This document shows positions 6,966 to 14,294 of a DNA stretch of 19,126 nt, one piece after another. The translations under genes and the position numbers were made by a program. The stretch is taken from contig JBMFTS010000008.1 of NCBI GenBank assembly GCA_049966915.1, positions 1 to 19,126 of the forward strand, given 5' to 3'. The DNA comes from JAGDXZ01 sp049966915 (GTDB lineage Archaea > Micrarchaeota > Micrarchaeia > Micrarchaeales > CABMGC01). How positions within the stretch are numbered: position 1 is the first letter of the stretch; each line of letters opens with the position of its first letter. The notes under the pieces were generated by a model. It was not told where the DNA came from. It worked only from the letters and a program-made list of their open reading frames with translations, and made no database searches.

Positions 6966-8312
6966 ATGGAAGCAGAGCACATAGTGGAAAAGGCGATTAA
7001 AGCGGGATTTGAAGAAGCGGTAGCGAGCGTGTTCAGCACCAGAAAGGCCTATCTGAAAATAGCAAATTCAAAAACGGATTCCATAGTGGAAAAGCGCCAG
7101 GAGAGCGCAGTGCTTTATGTGTCTAGCAAAAAACGCCTGATGTTTACAAATATAGAAAGGCTAGACGAGGCAAGCCTTGACAGAAGCATAGCGAACGCAA
7201 AACGCATAATATCCATGATCAAGCCCAAAGAAGACTACTTCGGCATAGCAGAAGGGCCATTCTCTTACAAGCGGATAAAGCTCGGATACGACAAAAAGCT
7301 CGAAGGAGACATGAACGCGGAGCTAAGCAGTATGGCTGAATCGGCTATTAACGCGGTGCTCGAGCTCGGGGCAAGCGCCGTTGCCGGAACTGTCGTAGCC
7401 GGAGTGTCTTGCGAGCAGCTTGCAACCAGTGCGCACGCCAGCGCAGAAAGCAAGGACACAATGGTGCGGCTTTCGTTGCGGCCTTTCTTCGGAACAGTAT
7501 CTGTGCAGGATATTATCGCAAGCAGGGAGCTTTCGGGTATAAGACCAGCGCAGTTTGCTGAAAAAATAGCGAACACGGCTTTGAGCGCGAGGCACTTTGA
7601 CAGGCTTTCGCAGGGAACATACGATGTGATTTATGCGCCTTCGCCGGCAGGCTTGATACTTTCAAACGTAAACTCCATGGTGTGCATGGGCTCCATAGAA
7701 ACCGGAAGCCCGTTTGCTGGCAAGCTGGGCAAGCGCGTTGCGTCCGACGGGCTTAGCATGTTCGACAGCGCGATAGAGCAAGACGGCATAAACTCTTCGG
7801 CTTATGACGCAGAGGGCTATCCGACGCAAAAGACCGGCATAATAGAAGACGGCATTCTGAAAACTTACCTGCATAACGCTTCGACCGCGAGAAAATATCA
7901 CACAAGGAGCACAGGCAACGCAGGGCTCATAGACCCAGCTCCAAACACCGCTGTGCTTGCGCACAAGAACACGAAAAAGAGCCTTGACGCATTAATCGGC
8001 GATGTTGACAAGGGCGTGCTCATAACCAATACCTGGTACTTGCGGTTTAGCAACGATGTTACTGGAGCTTTCTCAACTGTGCCAAGGGACTTGGCCGTAT
8101 TCATAGAACGCGGCGAGCCCAAGTTCGCCATAAAGCACATGGCAGGTACCGAAGCAACGGGAATAAGAATAAGCGACACAATACCGCACATGCTCAAAAA
8201 CATAGAGGCGGTTGCCGAAAAGCCCGTGCAGTCAACTTCTTGGGACACCGAAGGCTATTACTATTTCATGCCTTATGTGCTAACCAAGGATGTCAAGTTT
8301 ACGGTTGCGTGA
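6966..8312 (+). CDS. tldE: TldE/PmbA-family protein, partner of TldD
   Basis: This is the non-catalytic partner that shapes the TldD/TldE substrate tunnel. It is 448 aa, homologous in layout to TldD but without HExxxH. It keeps the family GYPTQKTGIIEDGILKTYLH region and a conserved end (GTEATGIRISDTIPHMLKNI). The start is ATG 6966, with GGGTGAT (6956-6962) overlapping the tldD stop, so translation is probably coupled. Complete, with no sign of decay. No precursor peptide is visible next to the pair. Confidence 0.92.
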   Translation: MEAEHIVEKAIKAGFEEAVASVFSTRKAYLKIANSKTDSIVEKRQESAVLYVSSKKRLMFTNIERLDEASLDRSIANAKRIISMIKPKEDYFGIAEGPFSYKRIKLGYDKKLEGDMNAELSSMAESAINAVLELGASAVAGTVVAGVSCEQLATSAHASAESKDTMVRLSLRPFFGTVSVQDIIASRELSGIRPAQFAEKIANTALSARHFDRLSQGTYDVIYAPSPAGLILSNVNSMVCMGSIETGSPFAGKLGKRVASDGLSMFDSAIEQDGINSSAYDAEGYPTQKTGIIEDGILKTYLHNASTARKYHTRSTGNAGLIDPAPNTAVLAHKNTKKSLDALIGDVDKGVLITNTWYLRFSNDVTGAFSTVPRDLAVFIERGEPKFAIKHMAGTEATGIRISDTIPHMLKNIEAVAEKPVQSTSWDTEGYYYFMPYVLTKDVKFTVA

Positions 8313-8316
8313 TCCA

Positions 8317-8700
8317 ATGAAGTTCGCAAGCAAAGACATCGTAATGGCGTATGACACCGATTATCAAGGAGTGGTGCATTACGCCTCCTATTTCAGATTT
8401 GTAACAAATGCCTTGGAGACTTTCGCCGCAAAGCACAAATTGCCAAGCGCATCCTTTGTAACAGCCGAGGCCCATGCGACTTACAAGAAGCCGCTGAGGG
8501 TAAACGACATAATATATGTTGTTATTGAGCCGCAGGTAATGAGCAAGAAGGCGATAAAGTTCGGCTTCAGAATATACAAGTCAAAGTCAAAATTGCTAGT
8601 AGCCGAAGGCTACGTGGTTGAAGTGGCGATAGGCAAGAACTGGCATGCTGTTGACATGCCTGCCTCTGTTTTGAAGAGGCTAAAGCAGAATCCGGATTAG
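8317..8700 (+). CDS. Hotdog-fold acyl-CoA thioesterase (4HBT/YbgC-like)
   Basis: Members hydrolyse acyl-CoA thioesters. The 127-aa protein opens with the family motif YDTDYQGVVHYASYFRF, where D15 matches the catalytic Asp of YbgC (second D of DTD). The rest has the alternating strand pattern of a single hotdog domain, including ATYKKPLRVND. The acyl substrate cannot be told from sequence. ATG 8317 is preferred over the in-frame ATG 8290, which lies inside tldE. GTGAT (8309-8313) overlaps the tldE stop and sits 3 nt before the ATG. It is the last gene of the tldD-tldE operon and faces the small zinc-finger gene with an 8-nt gap. Confidence 0.87.
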   Translation: MKFASKDIVMAYDTDYQGVVHYASYFRFVTNALETFAAKHKLPSASFVTAEAHATYKKPLRVNDIIYVVIEPQVMSKKAIKFGFRIYKSKSKLLVAEGYVVEVAIGKNWHAVDMPASVLKRLKQNPD

Positions 8701-8708
8701 CATCCGTA

Positions 8709-8870
8709 TTAGCTTCTTGTGCGCCTGGAAAATTTCTTGCCACCTGCGCAGGCAGTGCAAATGCCTAACTCAGCAACGTAATGGTCGTCGCAAACTGGCC
8801 TGCCGCAAAGCCTGCATGTATGCTTTGCAACCTTGCCGCACAAGTAGCACACGCCGTAGATCTCTGCCAT
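8709..8870 (-). CDS. Small AN1-like zinc-finger protein
   Basis: A 53-aa protein with ATG at 8870 and TAA at 8709-8711. It carries eight ordered potential zinc ligands: C8-x2-C11-x7-C19-x2-C22-x4-C27-x2-H30-x7-C38-x2-C41. The spacing resembles AN1-type two-zinc fingers, except that the last pair is C-x2-C rather than H-x-C. A basic tail (GGKKFSRRTRS) follows. Such proteins often bind nucleic acid or protein partners; the partner here is unknown. The regular Cys/His spacing over the whole frame is strong evidence of coding. A GATGAG just upstream is a weak ribosome binding site. It is convergent with the thioesterase gene. Confidence 0.8.
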   Translation of the reverse strand: MAEIYGVCYLCGKVAKHTCRLCGRPVCDDHYVAELGICTACAGGKKFSRRTRS

Positions 8871-8880
8871 GGCTCATCTT

Positions 8881-8888
8881 GTATAAAT
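8881..8888. promoter_or_regulatory. AT-rich TATA-like element between divergent genes
   Basis: GTATAAAT lies in the 135-bp gap between the zinc-finger gene and the proton ATPase. On the minus strand its centre is only about 15 nt from ATG 8870, closer than the usual 26. It is over 110 nt from ATG 9006. Other candidates in the gap are TATATT near 8935 and CATAAAT near 8945. I cannot assign either promoter firmly. Confidence 0.25.
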
Positions 8889-9005
8889 TTTTGCATGCGC
8901 AGCAATATAGTGCTTTCTGTATTGTATATTGCAAAGTAGTTAGCCATAAATGCATGAGCAGGCAATATTGGTTGTTGCAGACTAGAAAATCAGGAATGAT
9001 GCGAA

Positions 9006-11438
9006 ATGGCCAGCGTAAATGATTTCGAGAACATGGCGCTTGGCGACGCGTTCGCTGCTCTCAAAAGCAGCGCTGGAGGCCTTTCAGAGGAGGAAGCCGC
9101 AAGGCGCCTTGAAAAATACGGCTACAACGAAATAATTGAGAAAAAGCACAGCGGCATTGCAAGATTCGCCAAGAAGTTTTATGGGCCGATACCATTCATA
9201 CTCGAAGCCGTTCTTGTAATAACGTTTCTGCTGCATGATGCCAAGGACTTTTACATAATACTTGCATTGCTCATATTCAACGCGCTTGTCAGCTTTTTCG
9301 AAGAGTCGAAGGCCGACAATTCCGTGGAGCTGCTGAAGAAAAGGCTCAGCGTTAGCGCCAGGGTCCTGCGCTCAGGCGCTTGGCGAGTGGTTGCCGCAAG
9401 GCAGCTGGTGCCTGGCGACATAATACGCATACGCATAGGAGACATAGTGCCGGCCGATGCAAAAGTGATCGAATCAAGCGAGCTTGAGCTTGACCAGTCT
9501 GTGCTTACTGGCGAATCTCTTCCTGTAAAGAAAAATTCGGGAAGCATAGTATATTCCGGATCGGTGGTGCGCGAGGGTGAGGCGACATGCGTAGTAGCAG
9601 CCACTGGCTACTCCACATATTATGGAAAGACCACGCAGCTTTTGCAAACGGCAGGCGTCAAGTCGCATTTGGAAAGTTTAATACTGAAGATAGTGCGTTA
9701 CCTGGTCTCGTTTGACACTGTCATCGTGCTTGCCATACTGCTGTTCGGCCTGCTCGTTTTGAAAGAAAGCTATGCCGTAATGGTGCCTTTCGTGCTTGTA
9801 GTGCTCATAGCTTCCGTGCCTGTGGCTTTGCCAGCTGCCTTTACTGTGACGATGGCGCTGGGAACAAAGAGGCTAGCAGACAAGTCAGTGCTAGTTACAA
9901 AGCTTGAATCGATAGAAGAGACATCTACGCTCAACGTTGTGTGTTTTGATAAGACTGGCACGCTCACTAAGAACAAAATGAGCGTAAAAGAGGTATTTGC
10001 TCTGCCAGGTCATTCTAAGGAGGAGGTGCTCAAAACTGCTTTGCTGGCTTCCAGAAAAGAGGACAACGACCCGATAGACAACGCCGTAATAGATTATGCT
10101 AACGCGGCAGGAGTAAGCACCGCGGGCTATATGCTAAGGAAATTTTTCCCCTTTAGGCCCAAAACCAAAATGTCTTCTGCAGAGTTGCTGCATAACGGCA
10201 AGAAGTTCATAGCAATGAAAGGCGCGTACAGCGCGATAGGGAAAATAAGCGAGCTCAGCGCCAGGGAAAAGCCTCTAGTGGAAAACCAGATTGCCGAGTT
10301 TTCAAAATACGCCTACAGGACAATTGCAATAGCGGGCGGCGAAAAGCCGAAGATGATGGGAGTAATTGCGCTATACGACGAGCCCAGGCCGGATGCCGGC
10401 AGGCTTATCAAAGAACTGGAGTCGTTGGGCGTAGATGCGAAAATGCTTACTGGGGACAACCTAAGAGTCGCGCAGGAAATAGCAAAAGAAGTGGGCATAA
10501 GCAGAAGCATAGTTGACTTTTCTTCGCTGAAGGGCATGAATCAGAGCGACATGGAAAGGGCCATAAAGGAGTCAGGCGGGTTTGCAGAAATATTTCCAGA
10601 AGACAAGTACACAGTGGTAAAGGCGCTCCAGAAGGAAAAGCTCAGAGTGGGTATGACTGGCGACGGCGTAAACGACGCCCCAGCGATCAAGCAGGCCGAA
10701 GTAGGCATAGCAGTTGAAAATGCCACAGACGTGGCAAAGAGCGCGGCCGGCATTGTGCTTGCAAAGAACGGCTTGGATGTAATAGTAGATGCGGTAAAAG
10801 AGAGCAGGCGCATATTCGAGCGCATGATGACTTATGCCATGCTTAAAATAGTAAAAGTCATACAAATAGTATTGTTTGTGGCAATTGCATTTATGCTGCT
10901 TAGGCAGGTGCCAATCCTGCCTTTTGAGCTTATACTGCTCATATTCACCAACGACATAGTCAACATAACCCTGTCGACAGACAACGCCGAATATTCCTTA
11001 AAGCCAGATACTTGGAACATGAAAAGTATTGCCACTACCTCGCTTGCTCTTGGATTTGTGTCGCTGCTTCTGACGCTGGCCTTCCTGCCGATTGGCATGA
11101 GCATCGAGCACACAATAGGCGCTTTGCAAACGTTCTTTTTCTTCATGTTCGTCGTAACCGACAACTTCATGCTATATAGCCTAAGAAACAGGAGGCACAT
11201 ATGGGATACAAGGCCAAGCAAATGGCTTGTGGCTTCTTCAGTTTTGGGCATCTCGGTCGGCGCGGCTTTCGCATATTTTGGCTTGCTGATAACTCCAATA
11301 TCTGCATTTTCGCTGCTTGTCATAATCTGCGCCAGCTTCTTGTTCATGCTTGCTTTCGACTATGCAAAATTGGGAATACACGAGCTCGTTGGCATACGAA
11401 GGCATTACAAGACCGCGCCGCAAGCGCAGCCCGTCTGA
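9006..11438 (+). CDS. P-type proton-exporting ATPase (P3A family)
   Basis: An integral membrane pump that uses ATP to export protons. It is 810 aa, shorter than plant and fungal H+-ATPases because the C-terminal regulatory domain is absent. In order: the N-terminal cation-ATPase domain (GLSEEEAARRLEKYGYNEI), TGES 168-171 in the actuator domain, PVALPAAF near 272-279, the phosphorylation site DKTGT with D315, GDGVNDAP at 552-559, then the C-terminal membrane segments. N92 and D650 (FTND) align by context with the proton-path residues N106 and D684 of plant AHA2, which favours H+ over Ca2+ or Na+. The start is ATG 9006, with AGGAATGAT about 5 nt upstream. It is monocistronic and suits pH homeostasis in an acidic habitat (inference). 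Confidence 0.92.
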   Translation: MASVNDFENMALGDAFAALKSSAGGLSEEEAARRLEKYGYNEIIEKKHSGIARFAKKFYGPIPFILEAVLVITFLLHDAKDFYIILALLIFNALVSFFEESKADNSVELLKKRLSVSARVLRSGAWRVVAARQLVPGDIIRIRIGDIVPADAKVIESSELELDQSVLTGESLPVKKNSGSIVYSGSVVREGEATCVVAATGYSTYYGKTTQLLQTAGVKSHLESLILKIVRYLVSFDTVIVLAILLFGLLVLKESYAVMVPFVLVVLIASVPVALPAAFTVTMALGTKRLADKSVLVTKLESIEETSTLNVVCFDKTGTLTKNKMSVKEVFALPGHSKEEVLKTALLASRKEDNDPIDNAVIDYANAAGVSTAGYMLRKFFPFRPKTKMSSAELLHNGKKFIAMKGAYSAIGKISELSAREKPLVENQIAEFSKYAYRTIAIAGGEKPKMMGVIALYDEPRPDAGRLIKELESLGVDAKMLTGDNLRVAQEIAKEVGISRSIVDFSSLKGMNQSDMERAIKESGGFAEIFPEDKYTVVKALQKEKLRVGMTGDGVNDAPAIKQAEVGIAVENATDVAKSAAGIVLAKNGLDVIVDAVKESRRIFERMMTYAMLKIVKVIQIVLFVAIAFMLLRQVPILPFELILLIFTNDIVNITLSTDNAEYSLKPDTWNMKSIATTSLALGFVSLLLTLAFLPIGMSIEHTIGALQTFFFFMFVVTDNFMLYSLRNRRHIWDTRPSKWLVASSVLGISVGAAFAYFGLLITPISAFSLLVIICASFLFMLAFDYAKLGIHELVGIRRHYKTAPQAQPV

Positions 11439-11707
11439 GTGTCGCTGTTGTGCGTTTTGTCCAGGTCGTCATCTAGTTTGGCAACTTCTGGATGAAGCTG
11501 TGCGGGTCGTGAGCGGCATAATCGTAGTTCAAAAGACGGCCGGATGGGCAGATGATCAATGCAAAGAGCTAAATACCTGCCAGGTGATAATAATAAGTAC
11601 ATAATAGGCAAGAATCGCAATAGGCAAAGAGATGCTGCTGCTCGTAAAACCTCGTTCTATTTTTGCCATATGCACAAATACGATAAAATTTTAGAATTGG
11701 TGTCAGT
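11439..11707. other. Intergenic region without a convincing gene
   Basis: This 269-bp stretch separates the ATPase from the helicase. It holds a 9-bp direct repeat, AATAGGCAA, at 11603-11611 and 11619-11627 (16-bp period). It also has AT-rich TATA-like stretches (CTATTTTT 11658-11665 and GATAAAATTTTA near 11682-11693) that could serve the helicase. The open frames inside it are short and not family-like. No C/D-box or tRNA-like structure was found by eye. Confidence 0.5.
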
Positions 11708-12955
11708 TTGGACAGTTTTGAATTACTCGATATAAAAAATGAGCTTGCAGGAGCAATCAGTGCGATGGGTTTTGCAGAACCTACAGAAGTGCAGGCAAGG
11801 GCCATTCCTCAAATCTTGGCAGGCAAGGACGTCATAGTCAGGTCAAAGACAGGTACGGGCAAGACGCTTGCGTTTCTAATTCCAGTGCTCAACAACATGC
11901 AACGCGGCGGGCTTTCCGCAGTCGTCGTGGTGCCAACAAGGGAGCTTGCCCTTCAGGTTTACGGCGTGGCTCTAAAGCTCTGCGGCCGCCTGGGCATAAA
12001 TGTTGCGTTGGTACATGGCGGCGTTTCGATAGGCCCGCAAATAGAGCGCATAAGCAGGGGCGCCAACATGATCATAGGCACTCCCGGCCGAATTTTAGAC
12101 CTCGTGGCCAGGGATACGCTAAGTCTAAGCACTGTGCATTTTTTGGTGCTGGACGAAGCCGACATAATGTTCGACATGGGCTTTATAGACGATGTAGAAA
12201 AAATCATCGCAGGCACATCCAATAACAGGCAGCTTCTTATGTTCTCAGCTACAATGCCTCCAGAAGTGAAAAGGGTAGCAAGGAAATATGCAAACAGCGC
12301 AGTGGAGACAATAGAAATAGGAAACGAAGACAACCTGGTTGTCGGCTCTATCAAAAACACATATACGATAGTAGACAGATCCACAAAATTTTCAACCCTG
12401 CTTGCTTATCTCGAAAAGGCGAATCCCAAAAAGGCAATAATTTTTGTCAGGACGCAGAGCAGCGCAGACGTCGTTTACAAAATACTTTCTGACTTTCATG
12501 CAAACGTGCTTCTACTTCACGGGGGCATGACACAGGCCAGGCGCGAGGCCGCAATAAAGCGGTTTAGGGAGATGCAGAGCGGCTTGCTCATCGCAACGAA
12601 TGTGGCTGCAAGAGGTCTTGACATAGACAACATTACCAACATAATAAATTTCGACGCTCCTGACGACCCCGCATTTTACGTGCACAGGGTAGGCAGATCG
12701 GCGAGAATGGGCAAGGACGGCAGCGCGTTTACCATATTCGATAGCTCGCAACAAGACCTGCTTATCGGTATTGAGAATTTTTCAGGCGCCGCAATGACCC
12801 GCGCAGATGTTGATTCAAGAAAGTTCAGAAACGTTAATTTTGCAAAATATTTCGCTTACCGGCGCGGCAGTTATAATTACCGCGGCCATGGAAGCAGGAG
12901 TACACAGCACTTCGCACAGCGCTTAGAAAGCAGAGGCAGGGCTTGGCAGCGGTAA
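11708..12955 (+). CDS. DEAD-box RNA helicase
   Basis: An ATP-dependent RNA remodelling enzyme of 415 aa with the two RecA domains intact. The Q motif region has F4 and Q29. Motif I is SKTGTGKT (46-53), with Ser where Ala is usual. Motif Ia is PTREL, then GTPGR, DEAD at 149-152 and SAT at 180-182. In the second domain IIFVRT, ARGLD and HRVGRSAR are present. The tail (YRRGSYNYRGHGSRS to the end) is Arg/Gly/Tyr-rich, like RNA-binding tails of cold-shock helicases. The start is TTG 11708, with GGTG at 11699-11702; nearby GTG 11700 and TTG 11697 are out of frame. It converges on the tRNA-Pro gene. Confidence 0.93.
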   Translation: MDSFELLDIKNELAGAISAMGFAEPTEVQARAIPQILAGKDVIVRSKTGTGKTLAFLIPVLNNMQRGGLSAVVVVPTRELALQVYGVALKLCGRLGINVALVHGGVSIGPQIERISRGANMIIGTPGRILDLVARDTLSLSTVHFLVLDEADIMFDMGFIDDVEKIIAGTSNNRQLLMFSATMPPEVKRVARKYANSAVETIEIGNEDNLVVGSIKNTYTIVDRSTKFSTLLAYLEKANPKKAIIFVRTQSSADVVYKILSDFHANVLLLHGGMTQARREAAIKRFREMQSGLLIATNVAARGLDIDNITNIINFDAPDDPAFYVHRVGRSARMGKDGSAFTIFDSSQQDLLIGIENFSGAAMTRADVDSRKFRNVNFAKYFAYRRGSYNYRGHGSRSTQHFAQRLESRGRAWQR

Positions 12956-13020
12956 AAAGCACCGATAAGGCAAAATTTGGTCTGGCTACGAGAAATGGCA
13001 GTTCTGCGACTTATGCGTCC

Positions 13021-13025
13021 AAAAA
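13021..13025 (-). terminator. Oligo-T terminator of tRNA-Pro
   Basis: On the minus strand a T5 run begins 8 nt after the discriminator base, in an AT-rich stretch. That is a plausible archaeal stop for the tRNA transcript. Confidence 0.4.
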
Positions 13026-13032
13026 TATTATT

Positions 13033-13105
13033 CGGGGAGTCCGAGATTTGAACTCGGGTCTCCAGCGCCCGAGGCTGGTAGCCTGCCAAGCTAGCCTAAC
13101 TCCCC
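13033..13105 (-). tRNA. tRNA-Pro (anticodon CGG)
   Basis: A 73-nt intron-less cloverleaf. The acceptor stem GGGGAGT pairs with ACTCCCC over 7 bp. The D-arm has loop AGCTTGGCA with the conserved A and GG, and its stem includes two G-T pairs. The anticodon stem is CCAGC/GCTGG with loop CTCGGGC, reading CGG. The T-arm is CCGAG-TTCAAAT-CTCGG. The variable loop is 4 nt, the discriminator is G, and CCA is not encoded. It reads proline codon CCG. The 5' 15 nt also encode the last four residues and stop of the M24 peptidase. Confidence 0.95.
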
Positions 13106-14194
13106 TCTGCCTAAAAGCTTCGGACCATTTTTTGTTATAAGCACATCGTCTTCTATGCGCACGCCGCCAAATCCGACTACATAAACTCCCGGTTCAGCGG
13201 TGAACACCATGCCTTCCTTCAGCACGACTTTAGATCCGGGATACAATGCAAAGCCGTCATGCACTTGCAAGCCCACAGAGTGGCCGAGGCTGTGTATGAA
13301 TGTTCCTTTGTACTTGCCGTTGAGCGTTGAGTCTATATACGCCCTTGCGGCCTTGTCCACTTCGCTGCCTTTTTCGCCGGGCCTCATTTTTTCTATTGCA
13401 AGCTCCTGCGCTTTCTTTACAATGTCGAAAATTTCCTTTTCTTTGGCATAACGCGAGTCTTTCCCAAAAATAAACGTTCGGGTCATGTCGCTGCAATAGC
13501 CTTGCACTACTGCGCCAACATCTATGAGTACGATATCGCCTTTTTTCAGCTTTGTGCCGTCTGGCATGTGGTGCGGCAACGCCGCGTTTTTGCCAAACGA
13601 GACTATCGTGTCGAATGACGGTTTTTCGGAGCCAAGCTCCGCAGATATCTCGTCGAACTTTTTCGCAAGCTGCATTTCGGTAATGCCCTCTTTGAAATAC
13701 CGCGGTATTTCTTGCAGCGCTTTTCTTGTTATGCTCGCCGCCTTATCTATCGCGCGTATCTCTTCATCGCTTTTGACAAGCCTAGAGCTCGCAAAGCAAT
13801 CGCTCGCATCTACCATTCTTTTCGGCTTGTATTTCTTTTTAATTCTCAGATAAACGCCAGCCGGCATGAAACTGCCATTTATGCCGATTACCTTGCCGTT
13901 TAGCTCCTTGCCCATCTTCTTTGCCACTTGCGCCTCGTCCCTTTTGTCTATTTTTGTTATCTTCATGCCTTCGAGCCTTTGCGACATCGCGGTATCGTAT
14001 TCAAGCTCGCTCGTGTAAAGCTCTATGCCGTTTCTTCTTGCGACAAGCGTGTCTTCTTCGAAAATCCCGCTCTTGAACCTTGTCAAATACTTGAAATTGG
14101 GGTCTTGGGATTCCCCGTTTACAATAAGCAGCATGTCCGCGCTTTTGCACTGCGCAAAAATCTTCGCGAGCCTGCTTTTCAGAATAGCATCCAT
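13091..14194 (-). CDS. pepQ: M24-family Xaa-Pro peptidase (PepQ/PepP-like)
   Basis: A cytosolic dinuclear metallopeptidase that cleaves X-Pro bonds. It is 367 aa. An N-terminal creatinase-like domain (about 1-140) precedes the pita-bread catalytic domain. All five metal ligands are present: D225 (LIDVG), D236 (CSDMTRTF), H305 (HSLGHSVG), E334 (TAEPGVYV) and E348 (GVRIEDDVL). The start is ATG 14194, with GCGATG upstream; an ATG 5 nt earlier is out of frame. The last codons GGG GAG TTA GGC TAG are the beginning of tRNA-Pro. The family normally ends near LITKNGPKLL, so the tRNA supplies only a dispensable tail and the stop. Confidence 0.9.
   Translation of the reverse strand: MDAILKSRLAKIFAQCKSADMLLIVNGESQDPNFKYLTRFKSGIFEEDTLVARRNGIELYTSELEYDTAMSQRLEGMKITKIDKRDEAQVAKKMGKELNGKVIGINGSFMPAGVYLRIKKKYKPKRMVDASDCFASSRLVKSDEEIRAIDKAASITRKALQEIPRYFKEGITEMQLAKKFDEISAELGSEKPSFDTIVSFGKNAALPHHMPDGTKLKKGDIVLIDVGAVVQGYCSDMTRTFIFGKDSRYAKEKEIFDIVKKAQELAIEKMRPGEKGSEVDKAARAYIDSTLNGKYKGTFIHSLGHSVGLQVHDGFALYPGSKVVLKEGMVFTAEPGVYVVGFGGVRIEDDVLITKNGPKLLGRGELG
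13133..13140 (-). promoter_or_regulatory. Possible intragenic TATA box for tRNA-Pro
   Basis: TTATAACA on the minus strand lies within the peptidase codons for LIT. Its centre is about 32 nt before the mature tRNA 5' end. A start 25-26 nt downstream leaves a leader of about 6 nt for RNase P to remove. This would let the tRNA be made independently of the peptidase mRNA. By eye only. Confidence 0.4.
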
Positions 14195-14222
14195 AGCATC
14201 GCTGTGTTATTTTGATTGCAAA

Positions 14223-14230
14223 CCTAAATA
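14223..14230 (-). promoter_or_regulatory. TATA box for the M24 peptidase
   Basis: TATTTAGG on the minus strand (within AATATTATTTAGG) is centred about 32-34 nt before ATG 14194, giving a leader of a few nucleotides. It shares a 100-bp gap with the divergent ABC ATPase promoter. Confidence 0.4.
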
Positions 14231-14256
14231 ATATTTGCATTTCGCGCGCTAAACTG

Positions 14257-14264
14257 CTATAAAT
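14257..14264 (+). promoter_or_regulatory. TATA box for the ABC transporter ATPase
   Basis: CTATAAAT has its centre about 34 nt before ATG 14295. A start near 14287 would leave a leader under 10 nt, consistent with the lack of a clear ribosome binding site. Confidence 0.45.
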
Positions 14265-14294
14265 GTGCTTGTTGAATCATAAGTCAGTAAGAGC

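Noticed and set aside
8717..9022. 101-aa plus-strand frame over the zinc-finger gene and ATPase start
   Set aside because: It overlaps the ATPase start and is antisense to the zinc-finger gene, whose ordered Cys/His pattern is far better evidence of coding.
10832..11347. 171-aa minus-strand open frame opposite the ATPase membrane domain
   Set aside because: Antisense to a conserved coding region, with no start signals or recognisable domain.
11473..11559. 28-aa minus-strand peptide starting TTG (MIICPSGRLLNYDYA...)
   Set aside because: The composition looks protein-like and I considered a leader or precursor peptide, but it is too short, has a weak start and no conserved context.
11405..11620. 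71-aa minus-strand frame overlapping the ATPase 3' end
   Set aside because: It runs into the ATPase codons, shows no family motif and has no good promoter; not distinguishable from chance.
11603..11627. 9-bp direct repeat AATAGGCAA as a possible small repeat array
   Set aside because: Only two copies with no flanking spacer pattern; likely chance in AT-rich DNA.
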